From Shimia sp047124445 (GTDB taxonomy: Bacteria > Pseudomonadota > Alphaproteobacteria > Rhodobacterales > Rhodobacteraceae), in NCBI RefSeq assembly GCF_047124445.1, contig NZ_CP138921.1, positions 620,001 through 684,000 on the forward strand: a stretch of 64,000 nucleotides of DNA. The letters are read 5' to 3'. The notes beneath the pieces were generated by a model. It ran no database searches and was not told the origin of the DNA. It saw nothing but the letters and a program-made list of their open reading frames with translations. Positions 40,750 through 49,288 of the stretch are shown piece by piece; position 1 is the stretch's first letter, and each line of letters opens with the position of its first letter. The position numbers and the translations under genes are program-made.

Positions 40750-41424
40750 ATGGCGCTGCCATCTGCCCGGACGGTGCGATTATGGGCTGTTTTGGCAATA
40801 ATGCCGACAGCACTTTGGGCGGGATTGGCCCTGACACAGTCCAAGACTCAAACAGCTTTGGCTCACGGACCGCTTATCGCAGCGCACGATGGTGTTGCCT
40901 GTGTGGCGTGTCACAGCAAAACGCCCGGAACTGTGCGCCAGCAGGTTCAGGCGCAGGTGCGCTATGTGTTGGGAGTACGGGAAACGCCGGTGGATTTTGG
41001 CTATGCTGCCGTGCAATCGGATCAATGTCTGGCCTGTCATGCGCGGGCCAATGAGCGCCATCCGATATATCGGTTCCGCGAGCCTCGTTTTGCCGAGGCT
41101 GTCCAACATGTGGAGGCGCGCAGTTGTCTCGGGTGCCACACGGAGCACAGACCGGAGATTGTGACGGTGCAACCCACGCTGTGTCAGGCCTGTCACGACG
41201 ATTTGGTGGTCAAAAACGATCCTGTGGACACGCCGCATGTCACGCTCGTGGCGCAGAAAAACTGGGACAGCTGTCTGGGGTGTCATGATTTTCACGGCAA
41301 CCACGCCTTTAAAGCGCCAAGCAAGCTTGCTGAGGCGCTGCCAGCACAGGCGATTTGGGCCTACTTTGAGGGCGGCGCAGATCCATTTGGCAGTCCAAAA
41401 CTCTATGAAGGGAAAGCGCCATGA
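40750..41424 (+). CDS. Pentaheme c-type cytochrome, membrane-anchored
   Basis: 224 aa from the ATG at 40750 (GGAGGG upstream). An N-terminal hydrophobic segment (about 9-30) is an anchor or signal. Five CxxCH heme sites lie at 51-55, 93-97, 126-130, 145-149 and 175-179, each with nearby extra histidines (for example CHTEH, CHDFHGNH) that could be distal ligands. This resembles small NapC/NrfH- or cytochrome c3-like electron carriers. It overlaps the next gene by four bases and heads a three-gene redox module. The electron donor and acceptor are unknown. Confidence 0.85.
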   Translation: MALPSARTVRLWAVLAIMPTALWAGLALTQSKTQTALAHGPLIAAHDGVACVACHSKTPGTVRQQVQAQVRYVLGVRETPVDFGYAAVQSDQCLACHARANERHPIYRFREPRFAEAVQHVEARSCLGCHTEHRPEIVTVQPTLCQACHDDLVVKNDPVDTPHVTLVAQKNWDSCLGCHDFHGNHAFKAPSKLAEALPAQAIWAYFEGGADPFGSPKLYEGKAP

Positions 41425-42317
41425 CCTTGCCGCGTATCTTTTTTGTCGGTGTTTTTGCCTGTCTCGGCATCTATCTGTTTGCCACCGCGCCAGCGCCTTT
41501 GCCGGATGGCGAGGCCGAGGTTGCGGGATGTCGTCACCCAGTCACCGCATTGTTTGACGGGGTGAATGCAATCAACGACGCGGCGCGCACGATTTACACC
41601 AAGCGCATTGTCGGTGGCGGTTTGGCGGCGGGCCTGAAATTTGGGGAAGAATGGCAAGAGCCGGGCGTAGAGCAAGGGCCGTTACCGGCGCTGTTCCTGC
41701 GGGCCACAGCGGCGCATATGGAGACGTTGCCGCCGCAAATGGGGCTGTATCTGGGTTCCGATGCACCAATCAACAAATCCAACCTGTTTGGCGAGGGACA
41801 GGTGGCGGCCTTTGAGGCGGTAAAGGCCACGCGCGCGCCGATTTATTCGCAGGATGCGCAAAGCGGGTTTGTGGCAATGTATCCGGACGTGGCGGGGGTG
41901 GCGCCCTGTGTGACTTGTCACAACGAGCATCCGGACACTCCCAAAAAGGACTGGAAACTCAATGATGTGATGGGAGCGACAACCTGGACCTACCCGAATG
42001 CGGAGGTGACGGCGGATCAGTATTTGGGGGTGCTGGATGCGATGTATATATCGGTGACGCACACCTACGAGAGTTATTTGGGCAAAGCCGCAATCTTTGA
42101 CGTTCCGGTCGAGATTGGCGCGAACTGGCCCGGCGAAGGCGCACGGGTTTTGCCCGAGGCAGAAGTGTTTCTGGCGGAGGTGAAAACACAGGCGTCCCCG
42201 GCCGTGCTGGAAGCCATGATGCAGGAGCGGCGGCATCCTAATAGTGCTCCGCAGGACGCGCTGGCGGTGCAAGCGCTGCAGGCGGTTGAGGGAGGGCAAG
42301 TGCCATGCGGTTTTTAA
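41421..42317 (+). CDS. Tll0287-like (DUF3365) heme protein
   Basis: 298 aa with an N-terminal anchor (about 4-24). The region about 45-215 matches the Tll0287-like/DUF3365 sensor-type domain: ALRATAAHMETLPP-like helix, FGEGQVAAFEAVKA and the single heme motif CVTCHNEHPDTPKKDW (CxxCH at 163-167). The family is known as a c-heme PAS-like domain of cyanobacteria and proteobacteria. The tail ends QVPCGF. Coupled to the pentaheme gene upstream and overlapping the cytochrome b-like gene by 13 nt downstream. Confidence 0.75.
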   Translation: MTLPRIFFVGVFACLGIYLFATAPAPLPDGEAEVAGCRHPVTALFDGVNAINDAARTIYTKRIVGGGLAAGLKFGEEWQEPGVEQGPLPALFLRATAAHMETLPPQMGLYLGSDAPINKSNLFGEGQVAAFEAVKATRAPIYSQDAQSGFVAMYPDVAGVAPCVTCHNEHPDTPKKDWKLNDVMGATTWTYPNAEVTADQYLGVLDAMYISVTHTYESYLGKAAIFDVPVEIGANWPGEGARVLPEAEVFLAEVKTQASPAVLEAMMQERRHPNSAPQDALAVQALQAVEGGQVPCGF

Positions 42318-42796
42318 GGGCCACTTGGCAGCGCACGCCTTACGTGCCGCTGATCCTGTTTGCAGTCGTGTTTGCTGGGGTGGTGTTGTCGTCTGAGGCG
42401 AAGTCCGTTTTGGCGCACCCTCTGACCGGATTTGCCCAACAGGTGATCACGGGCACGCTGCTGCTGGCATTGTTTGGCTATCAATGGGTGTTGTTTTTCA
42501 AACGGGTCACCAAGGACAATCGGGACGCGCGTAAGGTGCTGGGGCGCCATCGATGGGTGGGGGCGGCGGCGACATTGTTGTTTGCCCTGCACGCGGTCCG
42601 CTTTGGCCATGTGTGGATGAGCACGTTAAGCGTGGTGGTGTTTTTGATCGCCCTGACCGGCGTGCTCAATCGCGAGGTGCTGCGGTATCGCAGCAATGCG
42701 ATCTATTTGATTTGGCTGGTCACGCACATTGGCCTGTCCGCCGCGCTGGTGCCCTTGGTGGCCGTGCACATCTGGGTGGCGCTGGCCTACCAGTGA
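42305..42796 (+). CDS. Four-helix membrane protein, cytochrome b/ferric-reductase-like
   Basis: 163 aa with four hydrophobic helices. Histidines occur at helix positions suited to b-heme binding: LGRHRWVG, LFALHAVRFGHVW, THIGLSAAL and VHIWVALAYQ. The length and layout resemble a minimal b-type quinol-linked membrane anchor, so I infer it passes electrons between the quinone pool and the two periplasmic heme proteins encoded upstream. It starts within the end of the DUF3365 gene. No named family recognised. Confidence 0.65.
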   Translation: MRFLRATWQRTPYVPLILFAVVFAGVVLSSEAKSVLAHPLTGFAQQVITGTLLLALFGYQWVLFFKRVTKDNRDARKVLGRHRWVGAAATLLFALHAVRFGHVWMSTLSVVVFLIALTGVLNREVLRYRSNAIYLIWLVTHIGLSAALVPLVAVHIWVALAYQ

Positions 42797-42801
42797 GGCG
42801 T

Positions 42802-43206
42802 CTAGAGGTCGCCTTCACAATGCTGCTCACCTACCCAGCGGTATTTCGTTTTTCCGGATGTAGTTTCCAGTTTTCTCAGGCATATTTGATCCAATGTTCC
42901 AGCAGCCTTTGACATCCGCCTAGTCATAACCGTTGCCACCTCGCCATCTGGGAGGCGCACCGTCGCGTAGATACGGAGAGCAGAACTCTCGGTGCTGTGA
43001 GAGTAGAGGAAGAGAACCGGGCTCCAATGGTGGCCAGTGACGTACCGCTTTTCTGGTTTGTAAAATGCGACGAGTGCAATACTTGCGATTGCAAAAACCA
43101 CTGCACAAGCCGCCAGCACACTAAATCTGTACCAAAGCAGAAAACACTTTTCGGCCCTGTGTTCATCGAGCCAGCGCTTTAATAGATCGAAAAGAAATTT
43201 GGGCAT
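42802..43206 (-). CDS. Membrane-anchored protein of unknown function
   Basis: 134 aa from the ATG at 43206. A charged N-terminus (FDLLKRWLDEHRAEK) is followed by one transmembrane helix (about 28-50, FSVLAACAVVFAIASIALVA) and a soluble tail with RYVTGHHWSPV and IYATVRLPDGEVATVM. Its DNA is visibly less GC-rich than the flanks. It lies 13 nt behind tetR in the same direction. Probably a recently acquired or poorly conserved gene; no function can be given. Confidence 0.55.
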   Translation of the reverse strand: MPKFLFDLLKRWLDEHRAEKCFLLWYRFSVLAACAVVFAIASIALVAFYKPEKRYVTGHHWSPVLFLYSHSTESSALRIYATVRLPDGEVATVMTRRMSKAAGTLDQICLRKLETTSGKTKYRWVGEQHCEGDL

Positions 43207-43218
43207 TTGCCTGGGCAC

Positions 43219-43836
43219 TTAACGATCGCCCTCAATCAAACCCAGACCTCGCAAGTAAACGCCAATGCCGCTTTCAAGCAGGTCTTCGGGCGCAAAGGGG
43301 CTTTGGGTGCCGGGGGAGTTCCGAGCATAAAGCTCGACCACACCGTGGCTCATGGCCCAGATGTGGGCGGAGAACATGCTGGCGGGAGGGCGTTTTTCCG
43401 GCGGGATGTGTTTGGAAAGCTCAGCGGCGGCGTGTTCCATGACACCGCGTGCACGTGTGGCCACGGCAGCGAGTTCCGGCGTGCGGTTCACGGAAATGCC
43501 GCTCTCAAACATCGCGATGTAGTGGCCGGGGTATTTGCGGGCAAAGGCAAGGTAGGCGCGGCCGGTGGCCTCAAAGGAGGCGAGCGCGGAGGGTTGGCCT
43601 TTGTCAAAAGCGAACTGCATCAAATCGGCAAAGATTTCATAGCCTTGGCGGGCGGCTTCGGCGATGAGGTCTTCGCGGCCTTCAAAGTGCCGATAGACCG
43701 CAGCCGGGGTCACGCCAGCTGTTTTGGCGGCTTCCGACAAGGTAAAGCCGGTGGGGCCCTTGGCCTCAATCAGGCTCAAGGCGGCCTCAACCAAAGCCTG
43801 GCGTAGATTGCCGTGATGGTAGCCGCGTTTAGGCAT
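43219..43836 (-). CDS. TetR-family transcriptional regulator
   Basis: 205 aa from the ATG at 43836; longer starts run through ppk2. The HTH is at about 10-55 (YHHGNLRQALVEAALSLIEA, FTLSEAAKTAGVTPAAVYRHF). The C-terminal ligand domain resembles the WHG/TetR_C subgroup (FARKYPGHYIAMFE, MFSAHIWAMSHGVVELY). The start lies 8 nt inside ppk2, so translation is probably coupled to polyphosphate kinase. The ligand is unknown. Confidence 0.88.
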   Translation of the reverse strand: MPKRGYHHGNLRQALVEAALSLIEAKGPTGFTLSEAAKTAGVTPAAVYRHFEGREDLIAEAARQGYEIFADLMQFAFDKGQPSALASFEATGRAYLAFARKYPGHYIAMFESGISVNRTPELAAVATRARGVMEHAAAELSKHIPPEKRPPASMFSAHIWAMSHGVVELYARNSPGTQSPFAPEDLLESGIGVYLRGLGLIEGDR

Positions 43837-44698
43837 TCCAGATGTCCGGTCCGCCGCAGATTTTGCTGTCGATTGCGCCAATGGCGTCGACGTCTTTGCG
43901 GTCATAGGGCAGGGCGTGCAGCACGGTGCGAAGGGCCGCAAGACGGGCGCGGCGTTTGTCATCAGAGCGGATGATGGTCCAGGGCGCGGCCTCGGAATGG
44001 GTGCGTTGCAAGGTTTCGCTGATCGCTGCCGTGTAGGCGTCCCAACGCTTTAGACCTTCGACGTCGATCCAGCTGAGTTTCCATTGTTTGAGTGGATCGG
44101 TTTCGCGGCTCAGGAAGCGGCGCAGCTGTTCGGCGCGGCCGACGTTGAGCCAGAATTTAAACAAGTAAATTCCGTCGTTTACGAGGGTTTCTTCGAGATT
44201 GGGCGCTTGGTGGAAGAAGCGTTCGCGTTCGTCTTGTTCGCAGAAGTCAAAGACCTTTTCGACCACGCCGCGATTGTACCAGCTGCGGTCATAAAGCACC
44301 AACTCGCCCCCGGATGGCAGGTGGTCAAAGTAGCGCTGGAAGTACCATTGGCTGCGCTCAGCGTCGGTGGGTTTGGACAGGGCAACAATGCGGGCACCGC
44401 GCGGGTTCAAGTTCTCGCGGAAGCGCTTGATGGTGCCGCCTTTACCGGCTGCATCTCGTCCTTCGAAAACACAGGCGATGCGGGCACCGCTTTCCTTCGC
44501 CCAATGCTGCATTTTCACCAGTTCGATTTGCAGTGCTTCGAGGTCGGCTTCGTAGGTTTTGCGCCCCAAACGGTCCTTGTGTGGATAGCTGTCAGACAGG
44601 ATGTCGTTCTTGCCCGCGCTTTGAATGGCCGCGCGCACCTCGGCGGGGGCCTCGTTTTCAAAGTAGGCGCTGATCGCACCGTCAAAGGGCAAGTCCAT
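43829..44698 (-). CDS. ppk2: Polyphosphate kinase 2
   Basis: Transfers phosphate between polyphosphate and nucleotides. 289 aa, class I length. Walker A FEGRDAAGKGGTI (about 78-90), FRENLNPRGARIVAL, Walker B with lid arginines YDRSWYNRGVVEKV (about 145-158) and FFHQAPNLEETL are present, followed by LSWIDVEGLKRWDAYT. It precedes an overlapping tetR gene. Direction of the reaction (GTP or ATP formation) cannot be told from sequence. Confidence 0.94.
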   Translation of the reverse strand: MDLPFDGAISAYFENEAPAEVRAAIQSAGKNDILSDSYPHKDRLGRKTYEADLEALQIELVKMQHWAKESGARIACVFEGRDAAGKGGTIKRFRENLNPRGARIVALSKPTDAERSQWYFQRYFDHLPSGGELVLYDRSWYNRGVVEKVFDFCEQDERERFFHQAPNLEETLVNDGIYLFKFWLNVGRAEQLRRFLSRETDPLKQWKLSWIDVEGLKRWDAYTAAISETLQRTHSEAAPWTIIRSDDKRRARLAALRTVLHALPYDRKDVDAIGAIDSKICGGPDIWNA

Positions 44699-44769
44699 GA
44701 AAGCTCTCCGTTTTCCCCAATATGGGGCGTCCTGCAGCTTAGTGCAATCGCGATGGCTGCGCGCCGGGG

Positions 44770-45714
44770 TCAGGCGCGCAGGTCGGTGATTTCATGGCCA
44801 ATGCGGGACATGTCAAACGGCGTGGTCTGATAAATCTCGGAAATCCAGTTGCCGTAGAGCAGATGCGCATGGCTGCGCCAGCGGTTCTGCGGCGGGTTGG
44901 ACGGATCATCATCCGGGTAGTAGTTGGAGGGCACATTGATCGGCGTGCCTTCGGAAACGTCCCGATCGTACTCCTGTTTCAGCGTGTCACTGTCGTATTC
45001 GAAGTGATTGAAAATAAACAGGTCTCTGGTTTTGGGGGCCTCGATCAGGCACGGGCCAACGTCCTCAGAGTGCAGCAGCGTGCGCAGCTCTGGGCGGGCG
45101 TCCACCTCGTCCTGTCGGATTTCTGTCCAGCGGCTTACCGGGATCACGCAATCATCGGAGAAACCGCGCAAAAACGGCGAGGAATGGGCCAGGTTCTGGT
45201 GGCGGAAGCAACCAAAAGCCTTGTGGTCCAAGATGTGTTTTTGCACGCCGTGGAAGTAGTTGATCATCGCCATACCACCCCAGCAGACGCCAAAGGTGGA
45301 GTGCACATGGGTGCGCGTCCAGTCGAAAACCTCGCAGAGCTCATCCCAATAGGTGACCTCTTCAAACGGCAGATGCTCAATCGGCGCACCGGTGATGATG
45401 AGGCCGTCAAACTTTTCACCAGACGCCTTAACCTCCTGGAATGGCCGGTAGAATTCCGCCATATGCTCCGCTGCCGTGTTGCGGGTTTTGTGCTCGGACA
45501 TTCGAATGAGCGACAATTCCAGCTGCAACGGGGTGGCACCGATCAGACGGGCAAACTGGTTTTCCGTCTGAATTTTCTTCGGCATCAGGTTAAGAAGTCC
45601 GATACGCATCGGACGGATATCTTGACGGGAGGCCTGATCCTCGGCCATGACCATAACGCCTTCGTGCTTGAGCACGTCAAAGGCGGGAAGGTCGGCGGGG
45701 ATCTTGATGGGCAT
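44770..45714 (-). CDS. metA: Homoserine O-acyltransferase MetA (probably acetyl-CoA specific)
   Basis: Activates homoserine for methionine synthesis. 314 aa of the GATase-like MetA family. Nucleophile C144 in FGVCWGG, His in NHFEYD and the PSNYYPDDDP segment are visible. At the acyl-CoA selectivity position the sequence reads GAPIEHL (E113) where E. coli has GAPLGL. Glu here is reported to favour acetyl-CoA over succinyl-CoA, so the gene is best read as homoserine O-acetyltransferase. It lies 48 nt behind a P-loop gene. No SAM riboswitch motif was found upstream. Confidence 0.92.
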   Translation of the reverse strand: MPIKIPADLPAFDVLKHEGVMVMAEDQASRQDIRPMRIGLLNLMPKKIQTENQFARLIGATPLQLELSLIRMSEHKTRNTAAEHMAEFYRPFQEVKASGEKFDGLIITGAPIEHLPFEEVTYWDELCEVFDWTRTHVHSTFGVCWGGMAMINYFHGVQKHILDHKAFGCFRHQNLAHSSPFLRGFSDDCVIPVSRWTEIRQDEVDARPELRTLLHSEDVGPCLIEAPKTRDLFIFNHFEYDSDTLKQEYDRDVSEGTPINVPSNYYPDDDPSNPPQNRWRSHAHLLYGNWISEIYQTTPFDMSRIGHEITDLRA

Positions 45715-45762
45715 GTCAGTCTCTTTGTCTGTCAGTGGGGTAAATAGGCGTGAGGGCCATAG

Positions 45763-46632
45763 TTAGGCGGGGATCGCGGGATGCTCAAGGGCTGTGGCGA
45801 TCACGTCGACGAAATCAGCCGCCGTGGCAACCTGTGAGACCGCCTCGGCGGTCACTGTGACGCCCCAGCGGGACATCGCTTCATAGCGGGGCTGGCGGTG
45901 GGCAAGCGCGCGGGCATAGGTCCAGCGCACAAAGGCATCCGGGTCCACGGCACTCTCGTCCTGTCCTGCCTCAGCCAAATAGGCGTGCCAGCATTCCAGA
46001 AGGAATTCCGGCTGATAATACATAGGCTTAGGCGCCTTATCAAAACGGCGCACCAGTTCCTCGGTGTGGGCGTCCGAGCCCTTGATCCAGACCATGAGCG
46101 TGTTTTGCGACAGGGACGTCAGGATCGGATCTTTGGGATCGTCTGCGTCGACAACCTCGCAAATCGAGCCGCCGGTGTCGCAGACAAAGTGGTCATAGCC
46201 ATAGAGATCATGGGCGCGGGAGATAAAGGGTTCCGTGTCCATCAAAGCATTCATTTCGGCGGTCCGGTGCTGACGTTGGCGCAGCATGTATTCTGCGAAC
46301 GGCAGGCCGCCTTTGTCGGGGTTGCCGGGCTTGCCGAGGTAGGTGGAGAGGGGGGCGAGGTTGTTGAAGGTGATGTTGGAACCGATGTAGATGCTGTCGG
46401 TCATCAACAGTTCGCGCAAGAACGGGACCTTCATCGCCTCGCGTTTGGCGTTATCAGTGATGTGCTCGCCCATGTAGCGGGTGCCGATGCGGTAGTCGAT
46501 GGAGTAGTGGAACCAATCGCCATTGTCTCGTAAAGTGTTGGAAATGTGGGTTTTCCCCAGTCCAGACATGCCAAAGAGCAGCACTTTTTTCTGCTCTGCG
46601 TCGCGCCAGTCTTGCGCCGATTTGTAGATCAT
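45763..46632 (-). CDS. P-loop ATPase/kinase-like protein, 289 aa
   Basis: From the ATG at 46632 the protein begins MIYKSAQDWRDAEQKK and reaches a P-loop VLLFGMSGLGKTHI (21-28 core). FHYSIDYRIGTRYMGEHI, FVCDTGGSICEVVD (Walker-B like) and LMVWIKGSDAHTEELVRRF follow, a pattern like small-molecule kinases. No family name comes to mind; it may be a Rhodobacterales-specific ATPase. It is upstream of metA on the same strand, 48 nt apart. Confidence 0.75.
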   Translation of the reverse strand: MIYKSAQDWRDAEQKKVLLFGMSGLGKTHISNTLRDNGDWFHYSIDYRIGTRYMGEHITDNAKREAMKVPFLRELLMTDSIYIGSNITFNNLAPLSTYLGKPGNPDKGGLPFAEYMLRQRQHRTAEMNALMDTEPFISRAHDLYGYDHFVCDTGGSICEVVDADDPKDPILTSLSQNTLMVWIKGSDAHTEELVRRFDKAPKPMYYQPEFLLECWHAYLAEAGQDESAVDPDAFVRWTYARALAHRQPRYEAMSRWGVTVTAEAVSQVATAADFVDVIATALEHPAIPA

Positions 46633-46838
46633 GGCTGAGGCCCTTTTGCCGGTGTTGCCAGTTTGGTAGCGGGCCGCAGCAGGAGGGTCAAATGCTATTG
46701 GGAACGGGCGTGTTAACCTGCAAAATTCGTGTCGGTAATACGTCGGTATCACGACTGTTTTCCAACGGTGCAAAAATTGACGTGCACGTCATGGTAAATA
46801 GAGCGGGCGGTGCAACAGCAACACCCGCCTGAGCAGCC

Positions 46839-47111
46839 CTAACCCTTGCAGCCGGCGTCCGAAAGCTTGATGCCGGCAAAGCCGTGGCCGTCGAGCCAGC
46901 CTTTTTCATCCCAATCGCGGATGATGTCGCGGGTCTGATCGGGAGTGAAGCCATGTTTGGGCAGCATCTCTCCGGCTTCCACTGCTGTCATCTGACAGCC
47001 GTTGTCGCGGATCAGCTTGAGGAGTTTGTCGGAGGGTGCATTGGCGGCAAGCGCAGGCAGAGCGGTCAGGGACAGGGTGGCAGTGGTCAAAACACGCGCG
47101 AGAAAAGGCAT
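46839..47111 (-). CDS. Small exported protein, 90 aa
   Basis: ATG 47111 has GAGG 9 nt upstream; two upstream in-frame starts are worse placed. A signal peptide ends at ALPALAANA (about residue 24). The mature part of about 65 residues reads SDKLLKLIRDNGCQMTAVEAG, then GFTPDQTRDIIRDWDEKGWL and a terminal SDAGCKG, with two cysteines that could form one disulfide. Probably periplasmic. No function known. Confidence 0.7.
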   Translation of the reverse strand: MPFLARVLTTATLSLTALPALAANAPSDKLLKLIRDNGCQMTAVEAGEMLPKHGFTPDQTRDIIRDWDEKGWLDGHGFAGIKLSDAGCKG

Positions 47112-47233
47112 CCAGGGCATCCTCAATAGGTTGAACAATTGAGGCAGAGTTTCAGTGCGAATTGACCGTTTGGTCAAGCGCGGCTTAGGGGGAGAAAAAT
47201 GCCGCGCGCGTCATATCTGAGGCTGATGTGGTT

Positions 47234-47306
47234 AGGGGCTTTGCCCCTCAGGGAAGTCTGGCTTCCCTTCATCCCAGGATATTTGGGGTTAGAAGAAGCA
47301 GGGAGG
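47234..47306. repeat. Double-hairpin intergenic element, possible dispersed repeat
   Basis: AGGGGC-TTT-GCCCCT at 47234-47248 is followed at once by AGGGAAG-TCTGG-CTTCCCT at 47250-47268, then ATCCCAGGATATTTGGGGTT and AGAAGAAGCAGGGAGG. The whole unit recalls the GATATTT/GAAGAAG extragenic elements I remember from Rhodobacterales intergenic DNA. Only one copy is in the window. Confidence 0.4.
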
Positions 47307-47319
47307 CTTGGGGGCGGGG

Positions 47320-47355
47320 ACGCAAAAAGGCGCGGTCCAGAGAGCCGCGCCTTTT
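47320..47355 (-). terminator. pyrG terminator
   Basis: Minus-strand stem AAAAGGCGCGG / CCGCGCCTTTT with a 9-base loop, then TGCG; 28 nt past the pyrG stop. Confidence 0.85.
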
Positions 47356-47382
47356 GTGTCGTCTTAATGCAGGCCGTTCTGG

Positions 47383-49026
47383 TTAGACCAGGCGGCTGTT
47401 TTCCTTGGCGGCACGGACAAAGTCGCGGAACAGCGGATGGGGGTCAAACGGCTTGGACTTGAGTTCCGGGTGGAACTGCACGCCGATGAACCATGGGTGG
47501 TCTTCCCATTCAACGATCTCTGGCAGGCGGCCGTCCGGGCTCATGCCGGAGAAGCGCAGGCCGCAGGCTTCGAGTTGCTCGCGGTACTTGATGTCGACCT
47601 CATAGCGGTGACGGTGGCGTTCCTCGATAGACGCAGAGCCATAAACCTCGGCCACTTTGGAGCCTTCGGTCAACGCGGCATCATATGCGCCCAGACGCAT
47701 GGTGCCCCCCTTGGCGTCGGTGGCCTTTCGGGTGACCTTGGCGTTGCCCTGCACCCATTCTTTGAGGTGGTAGACCACAGGTTCAAAGCGGGTTTTGCCA
47801 GCTTCGTGGTCAAATTCTTCGGAACCCGCGTCGGCGATGCCAGCTTTGTTGCGCGCCGCTTCGATGACGGCCATTTGCATGCCAAGGCAGATGCCGAGGT
47901 AGGGCACTTTGTGTTCGCGGGCAAACTGCGCCGCTTTGATCTTGCCTTCGGTGCCGCGCTCGCCAAAGCCGCCGGGCACCAGAATGGCGTCGTAACCTTC
48001 CAGATGCGGGGCGGCGTCGCCTTTGTCAAAGACCTCAGCGTCGACCCAGCTGACATTGACTTTTACCCGGTTGGCCATACCGCCGTGGGTCAGCGCCTCT
48101 TTGATGGATTTATACGCGTCTTCCAGTTGGGTGTATTTGCCCACAATGGCGACGTTGATCTTGCCGTCGGTGTTGTGGATGCGGTCGTTCACATCTTCCC
48201 AGACAGTTAGGTCAGGACGTGGGGCCGGCGCGATGCCAAAGGCGTCCAACACAGCCTGGTCAAGACCTTCGCGGTGATAAGCCAGCGGGGCCTCGTAGAT
48301 CGATTTCAGATCGTAGGCGGCCACCACGTGCTCTTTGCGCACGTTACAGAACAGGGCGATCTTCTGGCGCTCTTTTTCCGGGATGGGCTGCTCGGAGCGG
48401 CAGACCAGAACGTCGGGCGCAATACCAATCGATTGCAGCTCTTTCACGGAGTGCTGGGTCGGCTTGGTCTTAAGCTCACCGGAGGCGGCCAGATAAGGCA
48501 GCAGCGTCAGGTGCATGAAGATACACTCGCCACGCGGTTTGTCGTGGCTGAACTGACGGATGGCTTCAAAGAACGGCAGGCCTTCGATGTCGCCGACGGT
48601 GCCGCCGATTTCACAGAGCATGAAGTCGACCTCATCGTCGCCCACATGCAGGAAGTCTTTGATCTCGTTGGTGACGTGGGGGACCACCTGAATGGTTTTG
48701 CCGAGGTAGTCTCCGCGGCGTTCTTTTTCCAGCACGTTGGAATAGACGCGGCCGGAGGAGACGGAATCGGTCATCCGCGCAGGCACGCCGGTGAAGCGTT
48801 CGTAGTGGCCGAGGTCGAGGTCGGTTTCCGCGCCATCATCGGTGACAAACACTTCGCCATGTTCAAACGGCGACATGGTGCCGGGATCCACGTTCAGGTA
48901 AGGATCCAGTTTGCGCAGACGCACGGTGTAGCCCCGTGCTTGCAGCAGCGCCCCCAACGCCGCAGACGCCAGACCTTTGCCCAGCGAAGAAACAACCCCA
49001 CCCGTAATGAAAATGTAGCGCGCCAT
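47383..49026 (-). CDS. pyrG: CTP synthase
   Basis: Amidates UTP to CTP with glutamine and ATP. 547 aa. Synthetase domain begins RYIFITGGVVSSLGKG with the P-loop, then DPYLNVDPGTMSPFEHGEV and MLCEIGGTVGDIEGLPF. C-terminal class I glutaminase domain has the nucleophile in LGICLGMQ and the His/Glu pair in GVQFHPEL. Downstream of secG on the same strand but separated by 262 nt and a terminator. Confidence 0.97.
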   Translation of the reverse strand: MARYIFITGGVVSSLGKGLASAALGALLQARGYTVRLRKLDPYLNVDPGTMSPFEHGEVFVTDDGAETDLDLGHYERFTGVPARMTDSVSSGRVYSNVLEKERRGDYLGKTIQVVPHVTNEIKDFLHVGDDEVDFMLCEIGGTVGDIEGLPFFEAIRQFSHDKPRGECIFMHLTLLPYLAASGELKTKPTQHSVKELQSIGIAPDVLVCRSEQPIPEKERQKIALFCNVRKEHVVAAYDLKSIYEAPLAYHREGLDQAVLDAFGIAPAPRPDLTVWEDVNDRIHNTDGKINVAIVGKYTQLEDAYKSIKEALTHGGMANRVKVNVSWVDAEVFDKGDAAPHLEGYDAILVPGGFGERGTEGKIKAAQFAREHKVPYLGICLGMQMAVIEAARNKAGIADAGSEEFDHEAGKTRFEPVVYHLKEWVQGNAKVTRKATDAKGGTMRLGAYDAALTEGSKVAEVYGSASIEERHRHRYEVDIKYREQLEACGLRFSGMSPDGRLPEIVEWEDHPWFIGVQFHPELKSKPFDPHPLFRDFVRAAKENSRLV

Positions 49027-49233
49027 GTGCGTGGCATCCCCCGTGATTGTCGACCCTCAGGTCGGACGATTGTCGATGTAGCAGCGCCCAAGTCAGTGCA
49101 GATTCGCCTGCAAAATTGACCCAGCATCACGGGACTTAAGTCATATAGGATTCGCAGCAAAAAGGCAACCGGACCGCAAGATGCTGTTGCGGTTGGCTGA
49201 TAGGCCTCAAGCTGTGGTGGATGCCCGATGGGG

Positions 49234-49263
49234 CAAAAAATCAGGCGGCTCCGAGGAACCGCC
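49234..49263 (-). terminator. secG terminator
   Basis: Minus-strand GGCGG-t-TCC-tc-GGA-g-CCGCC hairpin followed by TGATTTTTTG; 25 nt past the secG stop. Confidence 0.8.
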
Positions 49264-49288
49264 AGACCTTGTTCAGAGTGCGCGACGT

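Noticed and set aside
45715..45762. SAM-II riboswitch before metA
   Set aside because: Only 48 nt of space and none of the conserved core found.
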